10,692 bases of DNA from contig PWII01000041.1 in assembly GCA_003561025.1 (NCBI GenBank), forward strand, positions 1 through 10,692, written 5' to 3'. Both the position numbers and the translations under genes were made by a program. Source of the DNA: Candidatus Nealsoniibacteriota bacterium (GTDB lineage: Bacteria; Patescibacteriota; Minisyncoccia; Minisyncoccales; PWPS01). How positions within the stretch are numbered: the first letter of the stretch is position 1; the number at the start of each line of letters is the position of its first letter. Below the pieces are notes generated by a model. It searched no databases and had not been told where the DNA came from. It saw only the letters and a list, made by a program, of their open reading frames with translations. Below, one piece after another: positions 1-7,913 of the stretch.

Positions 1-19
1 TAATTAATAAAAATAAGAT

Positions 20-2380
20 ATGAACAAAAAATATACGGTTCCATACGAAAAAATTTCTTACAAAGACCTTCCGCTTGTAGGGGGCAAAAATGCATCTCTT
101 GGAGAGATGATTAGGACGTTAACTAAGAAGGGAGTAAATATTCCGAGTGGATTTGCAGTTACTACGGAAAGTTATTGGAGTTTTTTAAAAGAAAATAACA
201 TTGAAGCAGAGTTAAAAAAACTTCTTAAAAAATATAATAGAAACAGTACTAAAAGTTTGCGAGAAACAGGAAAGAAGGCGAGAGAGGTAATAATGAAAGG
301 GAAGTTTCCTGTTAGCGTAGAGAGTGAAATAAGAAAGTCATACAAAAAAATGTGTAAAAGTGGAGAAGTTACTGTTGCAGTGAGATCTTCAGCTGTCTGT
401 GAAGATGCTCCGGATGCCTCTTTTGCCGGTCAATTTGAAACATTCTTAAATATTACCGGCGAGGAGAATATACTAAAGGCGATAAAAGAGTGTATCGCTT
501 CTTCATTTAATGACAGAGTAATCGCATACAGAGAGGAGAAGAAAGTTCCGCATCTGAAATTTGCACTTTCAGTCGGAGTTCAGAAGATGGTTCGTTCTGA
601 TTTGGCGTCTTCCGGAATTATGTTTACGCTTGACACTGAGAGTGGGTTTAGAGATGTTGTTTTAATAAACTCAATCTTTGGAATTGGTGAAATGATTGTT
701 CAGGGAAGTGTTACTCCTGATGAATTTTATGTTTTTAAACCAACATTAGAAAAAAAATTCCCAGCAATTATTCGCAAAGACATGGGAAGAAAAACAAAGG
801 AGTTTGTCTATAAGAAGGGAGGAGGTCTTTTAGAAAAAAAGGTCTCAGAAAAGAGAGCAGCAACTTTCTCTATTACGGATGAAGAGATATTAACGCTTGC
901 AAAGTGGGGAGTAATTATTGAAAAGCATTACAAGAGACCTCAGGACATTGAGTGGGCAAAAGATGGAGAAACAGGCGAGCTCTTTATTGTGCAATCAAGG
1001 CCAGAAACAATACATGCTCCAAAAAAGAAGAGAACGTATAAAGAATATAACCTAGAAACAGACAAAAAACCTTTACTGGAAGGAATTGCAGTTGGAGAGA
1101 AGATTGGAAAAGGAAAGGTCAATGTTATTAAGGATGTTAAAAACATTGAAAAATTTAAAAAGGGTGAAGTTTTGGTTACGAGAATGACTGATCCTGATTG
1201 GGTAAGTATTATGAGGCTTGCATCTGCAATTATTACCGATGAAGGAGGAAAGACAGCACACGCCTCCATTGTAGGAAGAGAGCTTGGTGTTCCTACAATT
1301 GTAGGAACAGGAAAGGGGACAGAGGTATTAAAGTCAGGGATGAATGTTACTGTTGATTGCACTCAAGGACTAAATGGTAGAGTTTACAAAGGAGATGTCC
1401 CATACCAAGTAAAGGAATACGACTTGAGTAAGGTTCCCACTACAAGAACAAAAGTGACACTAAACGTAGGAACTCCTGAGATGGCATTTAGAGCATCACA
1501 TCTTCCTTGTAGCGGAGTTGGACTTGCAAGAGTAGAGTTTGTATTGGCGGAAAAGATACGTGTTCATCCTCTTGCTCTTTATCATTATGAAAAGATAAAA
1601 GACAAAAAATTAAAAAAAGAGATTGCAGAAATTACGATTGAACATAAAGATAAAAAGGAGCATTTTATTAAAGAGCTTGCAGAAGGAATTGCTCAAATAT
1701 CTGCCGCCTTTTATCCACAAGAAGTAATCGTTCGACTTTCCGACTTTAAGACAAACGAATATAAGAACCTTGTTGGAGGATATCTATACGAAAATGAAGA
1801 ATCAAATCCAATGATTGGCTTTAGAGGTGCTTCGAGATACTTGGATGAAAAATTTTATCCGGCATTTAAGATGGAGTGTCAGGCTATAAAGAGAGCAATT
1901 AATGTTTTTGGATTAAAAAATATCTCTTTAATGGTTCCTTTTTGCAGAAGTGTTGATGAAGGAAAGAAGGTTAAAAAGCTAATTAGAGAAGAGGGGATAA
2001 AGAACACAAAGATATATGTTATGGCAGAAATTCCATCAAATCTCATATTAGCAGAAGATTTTAGTAAGGTTTTTGATGGTTTTTCAATTGGAAGTAACGA
2101 TTTAGCGCAACTTGTTTTAGGTGTAGATAGAGACAATGCACTGCTTTCAAAAAAGTATGACGAAAACAATCCGGCGATAAGAAAGGCGGTTGCAGAGTTT
2201 TTGGCAGAGACTCGTAAACTAAAAGAGAGTGTTGGTATCTGCGGAGAAGCTCCGGCAATAATCCCCGGGTTTGTAGAGTTTTTAGTAGAAAATAAGATGG
2301 GCTATGTCTCTGTAAATCCTGACTCCTTTGTTAATACTGCAAAAAAGATAAGCAGGGCTGAAAAAAAGTTAAGGAAATAG
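20..2380 (+). CDS. ppsA: Phosphoenolpyruvate synthase (pyruvate, water dikinase)
   Basis: This 786-residue cytosolic enzyme interconverts pyruvate + ATP + water and PEP + AMP + phosphate through a phosphohistidine; the length is normal for the family. The N-terminal ATP/pyruvate-binding domain covers about residues 8-335 (GGKNASLGEM at 21-30, RSSAVCEDAPDASFAGQFET at 122-141, QSRPET at 325-330). The swivelling phosphohistidine domain carries GGKTAHASIVGREL with catalytic His414. The C-terminal TIM-barrel PEP-binding domain (about 475-786) shows GVGLARVEF (499-507), NPMIGFRGASRY (596-607), GSNDLAQLVLGVDRD (691-705) and the reactive-cysteine motif GICGEAPA (Cys741). The ATG at 20 gives the canonical N terminus and has an A-rich upstream region without Shine-Dalgarno. 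It is the first gene of a plus-strand run that continues into a kinase and an aldolase, so a gluconeogenic role fits. In organisms lacking pyruvate kinase this enzyme may also run towards ATP formation (inference). It ends in TAG. Confidence 0.97.
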   Translation: MNKKYTVPYEKISYKDLPLVGGKNASLGEMIRTLTKKGVNIPSGFAVTTESYWSFLKENNIEAELKKLLKKYNRNSTKSLRETGKKAREVIMKGKFPVSVESEIRKSYKKMCKSGEVTVAVRSSAVCEDAPDASFAGQFETFLNITGEENILKAIKECIASSFNDRVIAYREEKKVPHLKFALSVGVQKMVRSDLASSGIMFTLDTESGFRDVVLINSIFGIGEMIVQGSVTPDEFYVFKPTLEKKFPAIIRKDMGRKTKEFVYKKGGGLLEKKVSEKRAATFSITDEEILTLAKWGVIIEKHYKRPQDIEWAKDGETGELFIVQSRPETIHAPKKKRTYKEYNLETDKKPLLEGIAVGEKIGKGKVNVIKDVKNIEKFKKGEVLVTRMTDPDWVSIMRLASAIITDEGGKTAHASIVGRELGVPTIVGTGKGTEVLKSGMNVTVDCTQGLNGRVYKGDVPYQVKEYDLSKVPTTRTKVTLNVGTPEMAFRASHLPCSGVGLARVEFVLAEKIRVHPLALYHYEKIKDKKLKKEIAEITIEHKDKKEHFIKELAEGIAQISAAFYPQEVIVRLSDFKTNEYKNLVGGYLYENEESNPMIGFRGASRYLDEKFYPAFKMECQAIKRAINVFGLKNISLMVPFCRSVDEGKKVKKLIREEGIKNTKIYVMAEIPSNLILAEDFSKVFDGFSIGSNDLAQLVLGVDRDNALLSKKYDENNPAIRKAVAEFLAETRKLKESVGICGEAPAIIPGFVEFLVENKMGYVSVNPDSFVNTAKKISRAEKKLRK

Positions 2381-2429
2381 AGATTAAAGAGATATCGTTT
2401 TTCATCCTTATTATTTGTAGAAAATAGAA

Positions 2430-3404
2430 ATGTTTGATGTAATTACATTTGGCTCGGCAACAAAGGACATTTTTTTACATTCGAAAGAGAGTGTGGTTAT
2501 TGATAGTGACAGCTTTTTAACCAAGAAAGGGGTCTGTTTCTCTCTTGGTTCAAAGATAAAAGTAGATGATATCTTTTTTACATCAGGAGGAGGAGGAACA
2601 AACAGCGCAGCAACTCTTGCAAAACAAGGATTTAATGTTGCATATTGCGGAAAAATTGGAAAAGATAGTGCCGGTGAAGCGGTAATAAAAGATTTAGAGC
2701 AATATAAGGTAAATAGAGACCTAATTTCCGAAACAGAAAAGAGGCCGACCAATCACTCCATTGTTATTGATATTCCTGATAAAGACAGGACAATTCTGGT
2801 CTATAGAGGGGCGTCCGATTTACACTCTAAGGATGATGTCTTTTTTGAAAGATTAAATGCGAGATGGTTTTACTTTGCTCCTTTTGCTGCTAATGCAAGT
2901 GATCTATTTTACGGCTTAATTGACTTTGCGAAGCTAAAGAATGTAAAGATGATGGTAAATCCTAGCAAAAGCCAGATACGGGAAGACAAGATAAGAAATG
3001 TTTTAAAGAATGTCGATATATTGCTTCTAAATATGGAAGAAGCATCGCTTTTAACAAAAACTAATTATGACAATGAGAATGAGATTCTAAAAAAAGTCTC
3101 TCTCTTGGGCTCGGAAATAGTTTTGATTACAAAAGGAGTTGATGGTGCAATCGTCTATTTTAAGGATAAGTTTTATGCCGGAGTGCCGGATAATCCAAAT
3201 GCACTTGATAGAACGGGAGCGGGAGACTCTTTTGGCGCAGGATTCTTGTCAGAATTTATGAAGACAAATTGTGTAAAAAAAGCTCTTCAATTTGGCATTG
3301 CAAATTCAACGAGCTGCGTTCAAAAGATGGGGGCAAAGCACGGTCTTCTTAATTTAGAAAGTGAATTCAAGAGACCCGAAATCAAAGAAGTCAAAATTAA
3401 TTGA
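2430..3404 (+). CDS. PfkB-family carbohydrate/nucleoside kinase
   Basis: This 324-residue protein is a ribokinase/PfkB-fold kinase that transfers the ATP gamma-phosphate to a sugar or nucleoside hydroxyl. Visible family marks are GGGGTNSAATLAKQG (residues 53-67, first PfkB signature and substrate contacts), the NMEEA motif (201-205, Mg/phosphate coordination), TKGVDG (234-239) and the anion-hole signature DRTGAGDSFGAGF (260-272) with probable catalytic base Asp266. The substrate cannot be read from the sequence: ribose, fructose 6-phosphate, fructose 1-phosphate and nucleosides are all possible. It starts 49 nt after ppsA and ends 1 nt before the aldolase ATG, so translational coupling with the aldolase is likely. 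That position suggests it feeds a sugar bisphosphate to the aldolase, which is inference. No Shine-Dalgarno is visible before its ATG. Stop is TGA. Confidence 0.93.
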   Translation: MFDVITFGSATKDIFLHSKESVVIDSDSFLTKKGVCFSLGSKIKVDDIFFTSGGGGTNSAATLAKQGFNVAYCGKIGKDSAGEAVIKDLEQYKVNRDLISETEKRPTNHSIVIDIPDKDRTILVYRGASDLHSKDDVFFERLNARWFYFAPFAANASDLFYGLIDFAKLKNVKMMVNPSKSQIREDKIRNVLKNVDILLLNMEEASLLTKTNYDNENEILKKVSLLGSEIVLITKGVDGAIVYFKDKFYAGVPDNPNALDRTGAGDSFGAGFLSEFMKTNCVKKALQFGIANSTSCVQKMGAKHGLLNLESEFKRPEIKEVKIN

Positions 3405-3405
3405 T

Positions 3406-4245
3406 ATGAGTAAAATAGAATCTATATTTAAGAAGGCTAAAAGAGAAAAATTTGCAATTGGTCAGTTTAATTTTTCTGATTTTACACAGCTTAAAGCGAT
3501 TGCAAGAGCATCAAAAGAACTAGATATTCCAGCCCTATGCGGGACTTCACAAGGAGAGGCCTCTTTTTTCGGAAAAACAAATGCGGTAGCCTTAATAAAA
3601 AAATTTAGAGAAAAAGAAAAGATTAAGCTTTATCTAAACTTTGATCATGGGAAAAGCTATAAAGAACTAAAAGAAGCGGTAGATAATGGCTATGATATGG
3701 TTCATTTTGATGGCTCAGACCTAGATTTTGACAAAAACATAAGAGAGACTAAGAAGATAGTAAGATATGCGCATAAAAAAGGTGTTTTGGTTGAAGGAGA
3801 GGTTTCAAAAATAGGAGGAAAGTCCGCCTTATTTAATAAAAAGGCTGAAAAATTTACCTTGACTTCCTTGGAAAAAATTGTTAGATTTATAGAGGAAACA
3901 GAGGTTGACTGTATTGCGCTTGATGTTGGAAATATTCACGGAGTTTTTACAGAGATGCCTAAAATGGAGCTAGAAAGAATTAGCAACTTATTAAGAGAAG
4001 TTTCTTGTTTTGTTGTTTTGCATGGGGGCTCGGGCATACAAAAAAAAGAGATACGAGAAGCGATTGATAGAGGCGTTGTTAAGATTAACATAAACACAGA
4101 GATTCGTGTTGAGTGGATAGGGGCGATTAGAGATTTTTTAGATAAAAACCCTGATGAGATTGTGCCTTATAAGATAATGCCAGAAGCAGAATTTGCAGTT
4201 TATAAGAAGATTCGAGAGAAGATGAAGTTATTTATCAATAAATAG
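3406..4245 (+). CDS. fba: Class II (zinc) fructose/ketose-bisphosphate aldolase
   Basis: This 279-residue cytosolic aldolase should cleave or form a ketose 1,6-bisphosphate to or from DHAP and an aldehyde phosphate. The TIM-barrel motifs run in family order: AIGQFNF (17-23), NFDHG with catalytic Asp80 and Zn-ligand His81, VHFDGSDLDFDKNI (99-112), VEGEVSKIGG (129-138), DVGNIHGVF with His178, LHGGSGI with His206, and KININTEIR (226-234). The three His zinc ligands are therefore present. I chose the ATG at 3406; a GTG at 3361 would extend it into the upstream gene with a lysine-rich non-family leader. The loop after IGGK lacks the usual acidic EDG stretch, and GNIHG replaces the usual GTxHG. A tagatose- or other ketose-bisphosphate specificity is possible, although fructose bisphosphate is the simplest call beside ppsA and a sugar kinase. 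Stop is TAG. Confidence 0.93.
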   Translation: MSKIESIFKKAKREKFAIGQFNFSDFTQLKAIARASKELDIPALCGTSQGEASFFGKTNAVALIKKFREKEKIKLYLNFDHGKSYKELKEAVDNGYDMVHFDGSDLDFDKNIRETKKIVRYAHKKGVLVEGEVSKIGGKSALFNKKAEKFTLTSLEKIVRFIEETEVDCIALDVGNIHGVFTEMPKMELERISNLLREVSCFVVLHGGSGIQKKEIREAIDRGVVKININTEIRVEWIGAIRDFLDKNPDEIVPYKIMPEAEFAVYKKIREKMKLFINK

Positions 4246-4256
4246 AATCAATCATT

Positions 4257-4475
4257 ATGTTTAAAATAATTCTTGAACGTGAAAAATGTATAGGGTGTGG
4301 AACATGTGCGGTTATCTGCCCATCTTCTTTTGAAATGGGAGATGATACAAAGGTGAATTTACAAAAAGGAGAAGAGAAGTCCGAAGGTATTGTAAGGGAG
4401 GTTGAAGAAGAAAGCTGTAATAAGGATGCGGCAGATGCTTGTCCTGTGCAGTGCATACATATTAAAGAGATTTAA
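4257..4475 (+). CDS. Small [4Fe-4S] ferredoxin
   Basis: This 72-residue acidic electron carrier has one clear cluster-binding motif, C11-x2-C14-x2-C17, completed by the distant C62 followed by proline. Two more cysteines, C21 (x3 after C17) and C54 (x7 before C62), have the spacing of the disulfide-forming pair in monocluster Desulfovibrio-type ferredoxins. I therefore read it as a single [4Fe-4S] ferredoxin with a possible structural disulfide, not a two-cluster protein; the second motif is too incomplete for a full second cluster. C66 is an additional cysteine (CPVQC). Its redox partner is not in the window. It sits 11 nt after the aldolase and 11 nt before the bL25 gene, in the same run. 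The ATG at 4257 gives the usual short beta-strand before the first cysteine. Stop is TAA. Confidence 0.92.
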   Translation: MFKIILEREKCIGCGTCAVICPSSFEMGDDTKVNLQKGEEKSEGIVREVEEESCNKDAADACPVQCIHIKEI

Positions 4476-4486
4476 ATCTTAAGAAA

Positions 4487-5194
4487 ATGTCAACAAATAC
4501 TAAAAAAATATCTGTAAAGAAAAGAGATAAAAAAGAGAAGGGGAGTGATGAATATATTCCGGCGGTTCTCTATGGGCCAAAGACTGAAAATGCCCTTTTT
4601 AGCATCAATAAGAAGGAGTTTGCAAAACTCTATAAAAGCGCAGGAGAAAGCACTCTTATAACATTAGAAGTAGAAGAGAGCAAAGAGAGACCACTTGTTC
4701 TGATTTATGAAGTCCAAAAAGATCCATTTAAAAAAGACATTATCCATGTCGATTTTTTCAAACCAAACTTAAAAGAAGAAGTTGAGGCGGAAATACCTCT
4801 TGTCTTTATTGGTGAATCACCGGCAGTAAAGGACTTGGATGGTACTTTGGTTAAAAATATGTATAGCGTTAATGTTAAGGCTTTGCCTCAAAACTTACCT
4901 CATGAGATAGAAGTAGACATCTCTGCACTTAAAACATTTGATGATGCTATCTACGTAAAAGACCTAAGTGTTCCGGAAAATGTTACAATTACTCAAGATA
5001 GCGAATGGGCAGTTGCGATGATATCTACTCCGGAAAATGTTGAAGAAGAACTAGAGAAACCAATAGAGGATGGTGAGGAAGTAGAAGTAATTGGTGAAAA
5101 AGAGAAAGAAGAAGAGGCGCAAGAAGAGGAAGAGAAAAAAGAAGAAAAGAACGAAAAAGAAGATAATAAAGAGCCAAAAGAAGAACAAAAATGA
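4487..5194 (+). CDS. rplY: Ribosomal protein bL25 (TL5/CTC long form) with acidic tail
   Basis: This 235-residue protein binds 5S rRNA in the large subunit. The N-terminal L25 domain (about 1-92) shows YIPAVLYGPK (23-32) and the hallmark VQKDPFKKDIIHVDFFKPN segment (76-94). A second beta-rich TL5/CTC-type domain follows (about 95-182; PLVFIGESPAVKDLDG at 104-119, then the ALPQNLPHEIEVDIS region at 132-146). The N terminus is unusual: the normally arginine-rich 5S-binding stretch is written mostly with lysines. The last 50 or so residues are almost only Glu and Lys, a low-complexity tail common in long-form L25 proteins and probably disordered. That tail makes the DNA at 5090-5190 a purine tract with misleading open frames. 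Its TGA stop overlaps the ATG of the next gene by four bases (ATGA), indicating coupled translation. Confidence 0.94.
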   Translation: MSTNTKKISVKKRDKKEKGSDEYIPAVLYGPKTENALFSINKKEFAKLYKSAGESTLITLEVEESKERPLVLIYEVQKDPFKKDIIHVDFFKPNLKEEVEAEIPLVFIGESPAVKDLDGTLVKNMYSVNVKALPQNLPHEIEVDISALKTFDDAIYVKDLSVPENVTITQDSEWAVAMISTPENVEEELEKPIEDGEEVEVIGEKEKEEEAQEEEEKKEEKNEKEDNKEPKEEQK

Positions 5195-6540
5195 TAAAGA
5201 AGATAATTTTTATAGTATTTCTATTTTTCTTTGTTCTAACGGGGGGAACAGGGCTTTTTGCCTTTGCACAAACTGACGCCGAAAAGGAAAAAAAAGAGCT
5301 TGAAGCTGAACTAAGAAGATATGAGCTAATGATAAGAGATGCCAGCATGAGTCTTACCGCGACAGAAGCCGAAAAGCAGACTCTTCAAAACAAGATTGAT
5401 AGATTGCAAGGAGAGATAAACGTCTTATCTGCACAAATTCAGAGAAGTAATGTTCTTATTCAAACTCTTGGGCTAAAGATTGCCGATACTCAAGGATCGA
5501 TAATTACAACAACCGAAAAGATAGAAAAATCAAAAGAAGAACTTTCCGAAATTTTAAGAACAATTAATGCAGAAGGAAGGACATCTTTTTTAGAAGTTTT
5601 GCTTACAGAAGATAATCTTTCTGCTCTTTTTGTTAATCTTAATTCATTGGAGCGATTATCAGGTCAAACAAGAGATATTTTAAACGAGGTAAAGGATTTA
5701 CGAAGATCACTTTTGGGATATAAAGAAAATCTAGAAGAGGATAAGGCTCAAACAGAGAGAGTAGCAAAAATTCAGGAAGCACAAAGAGCACAAGAAGAAG
5801 CGGCAAGAGCAGAGCAACAGAAATTGTACGGAATGACAGAAGCAGAATACCAGAAACAGCTTGCTGAAAAAGAAGAATTAGAAAGAAAGGCAAATGAGAT
5901 AAGACAAAGAATTTTTGAGCTTACAGGTCTCCCGGATGATGTAAAAGCACCGACATTTGGAGAAGCCTATGAGATAGCTAAGTGGGTAGAGGGAATTACC
6001 GGAATAAGACCAGCCTTTTTATTGTCAATACTTCAACAGGAATCAGCATTGGGAAGAAATGTTGGACAATGCTATATAGCAGATACTTCTTCCGGGGCAT
6101 CAGTTCATATTCATAATGGTCAGACATTTTCAAATGGAATTCATCCAACAAGAGATATTCCGCCATTTTTAGTAATTACAAAAGAGCTTGGAAGAGACCC
6201 TTTAAAAACTCCTGTATCTTGTCCAATGAGCTTTGGTTATGGAGGCGCTATGGGACCGGCACAATTTATTCCTTCAACATGGATGCTTTATAGGGATCGA
6301 ATTGCAACAATTCTTGGAAGACCGGGTAATCCATGGAGTATTAGAGATTCATTTTTGGCATCAGGAGTGCTTCTTACCGACTCAGGAGCAAGGCTTAGAA
6401 CGAGAGATGGAGAGTGGCGTGCAGCAATGATATATTTTTCAGGAGGAACTACTAATTCACAATTTTTTTGGTATGCAAATCAGGTAATAGATAGAGCAGA
6501 TCAGTTTGAGAGAGATATTGATTTCATGATTCAAAACTAA
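5191..6540 (+). CDS. Exported coiled-coil protein with lytic transglycosylase domain
   Basis: This 449-residue protein has an N-terminal signal peptide (Lys3-4, hydrophobic 5-24, AFA before Gln27 as a plausible signal-peptidase site). Residues about 28-245 are a long heptad-rich coiled coil. Within it, GRTSFLEVLLTEDNLSALF (129-147) resembles the segment found in EnvC/PcsB/CwlO-type hydrolase regulators. Residues about 255-449 form a soluble-lytic-transglycosylase/MltB-like domain: LLSILQQESALGRN with probable catalytic Glu284, SFGYGGAMGPAQFIPSTW (347-364) and the late AAMIYFSGG (411-419). It should cleave peptidoglycan glycan strands outside the membrane, with the coiled coil controlling activity or tethering it to the division machinery (inference). 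Cys294 and Cys344 might form a disulfide. It overlaps rplY by 4 nt and converges with prfA two bases past its TAA. Confidence 0.9.
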   Translation: MIKKIIFIVFLFFFVLTGGTGLFAFAQTDAEKEKKELEAELRRYELMIRDASMSLTATEAEKQTLQNKIDRLQGEINVLSAQIQRSNVLIQTLGLKIADTQGSIITTTEKIEKSKEELSEILRTINAEGRTSFLEVLLTEDNLSALFVNLNSLERLSGQTRDILNEVKDLRRSLLGYKENLEEDKAQTERVAKIQEAQRAQEEAARAEQQKLYGMTEAEYQKQLAEKEELERKANEIRQRIFELTGLPDDVKAPTFGEAYEIAKWVEGITGIRPAFLLSILQQESALGRNVGQCYIADTSSGASVHIHNGQTFSNGIHPTRDIPPFLVITKELGRDPLKTPVSCPMSFGYGGAMGPAQFIPSTWMLYRDRIATILGRPGNPWSIRDSFLASGVLLTDSGARLRTRDGEWRAAMIYFSGGTTNSQFFWYANQVIDRADQFERDIDFMIQN

Positions 6541-6542
6541 TA

Positions 6543-7619
6543 TCAATCAATAACAATATCCTTATATTTTTCACGCTCTTCTGCTTCTCGAAGAGCGTCT
6601 ATTATTTCATCTAAATCACCATTTAGTATTTCTTCTAACTTATACCAACTTTGATCAATACGGTGGTCGGTTACTCGATTTTGCATATAGTTATATGTTC
6701 TTATTTTTTCGGCTCGCATCGCTGTTCCAATCTGCTCTTTTCTCTCCTTTTCTAATTTTTCTATTCTTTCTCTCTGTTCTTTTTCTAATAGTTTTGCTTC
6801 TAATACAGAAAGTGCTGTTTCTTTATTCTGTTGAAGGCTTCTTTCATTTTGAGAAGTAACAACAATTCCGGAAGGCTCATGAACGATTCTTACAGCAGTC
6901 TCTCTCTTATTTACATATTGGCCTCCCGGCCCGGAAGATTTACAAGTCTCTAATTTTATATCGGCTGGATTTATCTTAACCTTACCTTTTTTTGGTTCGG
7001 GCAAAACTGCAACAGAGACCGTTGATGTATGAACTCTACCACTTTTTTCCGTCTCTGGAACTCTTTGAACTCTATGAACCCCTGCCTCAAAACGTAGCAA
7101 GAAATAAGGGTTTCTCCCTTTTAGCTTAAATGTAATTGATTTATATCCGTTTTGTTCAGTTTTGCTATCATCTAGAACAATTATATTCATTCCTTTTAAC
7201 TCGCCGAATCTGCTATACATTTCAAAAAGATTTTTAACAAAAATAGAAGCCTCATCTCCTCCTGCACCAGCTCTAATTTCGACAATAGCGGTATCTTTTT
7301 TTACCTCTAGCTCTCCCTCATTTTGATTTTCTGCAATTAGCTCTTTTATCTCTTTGGTTAGTCGGTCTTTCTCTTTTTTAAGATCAGTCTCTTCCTCTTT
7401 TGCAATTTCAACAAGGTCTTCTTCTTTTTGTTCCTCAAGTATCTTTTTATTTTCTTCTATTCTTTTTTTTACATCTTCTAAGCCTTCTATTAAAGGAACT
7501 ATTTCATCTAGAAACTTTTTTCTTTCACCTACAAAATCCCAGTCTGTAATTTTTTCTGGACTGGACAACTTTTCCTTTAATTCTTTATACTCTTCTTGTA
7601 GCTTGCTTAGTATAGACAT
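6543..7619 (-). CDS. prfA: Peptide chain release factor 1
   Basis: This 358-residue factor recognises UAA/UAG in the ribosomal A site and triggers peptide release. GGQ lies at residues 232-234 in SSGPGGQYVNKRETAVRI. The codon-recognition tripeptide is PET at 188-190 (within HRVQRVPETEKSGRVHTST), the P-x-T type of RF1 and not the SPF type of RF2. Domain 2 opens with AIVEIRAGAGGDEASIF (111-127), and the C-terminal RTYNYMQNRVTDHRI is typical. I start it at the ATG at 7619; a TTG 33 bases further upstream would add an unconserved leader lying in the terminator T-run of rpmE. There is no Shine-Dalgarno, only an AT-rich leader. Its own stop is TGA, so its synthesis depends on RF2. It is downstream of rpmE on the same strand and converges with the transglycosylase gene. 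Confidence 0.96.
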   Translation of the reverse strand: MSILSKLQEEYKELKEKLSSPEKITDWDFVGERKKFLDEIVPLIEGLEDVKKRIEENKKILEEQKEEDLVEIAKEEETDLKKEKDRLTKEIKELIAENQNEGELEVKKDTAIVEIRAGAGGDEASIFVKNLFEMYSRFGELKGMNIIVLDDSKTEQNGYKSITFKLKGRNPYFLLRFEAGVHRVQRVPETEKSGRVHTSTVSVAVLPEPKKGKVKINPADIKLETCKSSGPGGQYVNKRETAVRIVHEPSGIVVTSQNERSLQQNKETALSVLEAKLLEKEQRERIEKLEKERKEQIGTAMRAEKIRTYNYMQNRVTDHRIDQSWYKLEEILNGDLDEIIDALREAEEREKYKDIVID

Positions 7620-7650
7620 TTTATAATCGATATAAGACTCAGATATAAAC

Positions 7651-7680
7651 AAAAATCTCCACCAAGAGAAGGGGAGATTT
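7651..7680 (-). terminator. Probable intrinsic terminator between rpmE and prfA
   Basis: Read on the minus strand, an 8-bp perfect stem AAATCTCC / GGAGATTT (7680-7673 and 7660-7653) encloses a 12-nt loop and runs into a five-T stretch ending at 7651. This is the normal hairpin plus U-tract form. It lies 14 nt after the rpmE stop and ends about 31 nt before the prfA ATG. prfA therefore either relies on partial read-through or on a small promoter in those 31 nt (AT-rich TATA-like sequences are there, but no convincing -35). The stem is A/T-rich at its base, so it may be only partially efficient. Confidence 0.65.
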
Positions 7681-7693
7681 GTATTTATTACTT

Positions 7694-7903
7694 CTAACTC
7701 TTCTTTTTTGCCATCTTTTGTTTAAATCTCTCAACCCTTCCCATAGTATCAAGTATCTTCTTTTTACCGGTATAAAATGGATGACATGCTGAACAAACCT
7801 CAACCTTAGTCTTCTCTCTTGTTGAACCAAATGTAAAAGTCGCTCCGCACGAACATTCGGCTTTTGCATTATTATAATATTTTGGATGTATCTCTTTTTT
7901 CAT
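7694..7903 (-). CDS. rpmE: Ribosomal protein bL31, zinc-binding form
   Basis: This 69-residue large-subunit protein forms part of the intersubunit bridge. It starts with MKKEIHPKYY and has Cys17-x-Cys19 and Cys37-x2-Cys40, the four zinc ligands of the C+ form, so it is not the zinc-independent paralogue. CHPFYTGKKKILDTMGRVERF (from residue 40) is the family signature; the end is lysine-rich. I chose the ATG at 7903 because homologues begin exactly there. The alternative ATG at 7915 lies inside the -10 promoter element and could not be on the transcript. Stop is TAG. It is the first gene of the minus-strand unit leading to prfA and faces rpsB across the repeat-filled intergenic region. Confidence 0.95.
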   Translation of the reverse strand: MKKEIHPKYYNNAKAECSCGATFTFGSTREKTKVEVCSACHPFYTGKKKILDTMGRVERFKQKMAKKKS

Positions 7904-7913
7904 AACGATAGTC

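Noticed and set aside
940..1362. Minus-strand open frames within ppsA, pfkB, rpsB and tsf
   Set aside because: They are antisense shadows of strong coding regions, without family motifs or sensible start contexts.
3361..3405. GTG start giving a longer aldolase overlapping the kinase
   Set aside because: The added residues are encoded by the kinase gene end in another frame and are not aldolase-like; the ATG at 3406 gives the normal family start.
4257..4475. Two-cluster 2[4Fe-4S] ferredoxin
   Set aside because: The second half lacks a second CxxCxxC motif; the cysteine spacing fits a single cluster with an extra cysteine pair.
5025..5348. Long open frames on both strands over the bL25 tail
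   Set aside because: They arise from the purine-rich Glu/Lys-coding tract; they overlap two well-supported genes and are low-complexity.
6514..6560. Hairpin GATATTG/CAATATC as a bidirectional terminator between the convergent genes
   Set aside because: The stem is only 7 bp, A/T-rich, with a 33-nt loop and no T-run on either side.
7619..7652. TTG start giving an 11-residue longer RF1
   Set aside because: The extension falls in the T-run of the rpmE terminator and has no family counterpart; the ATG at 7619 gives the normal N terminus.
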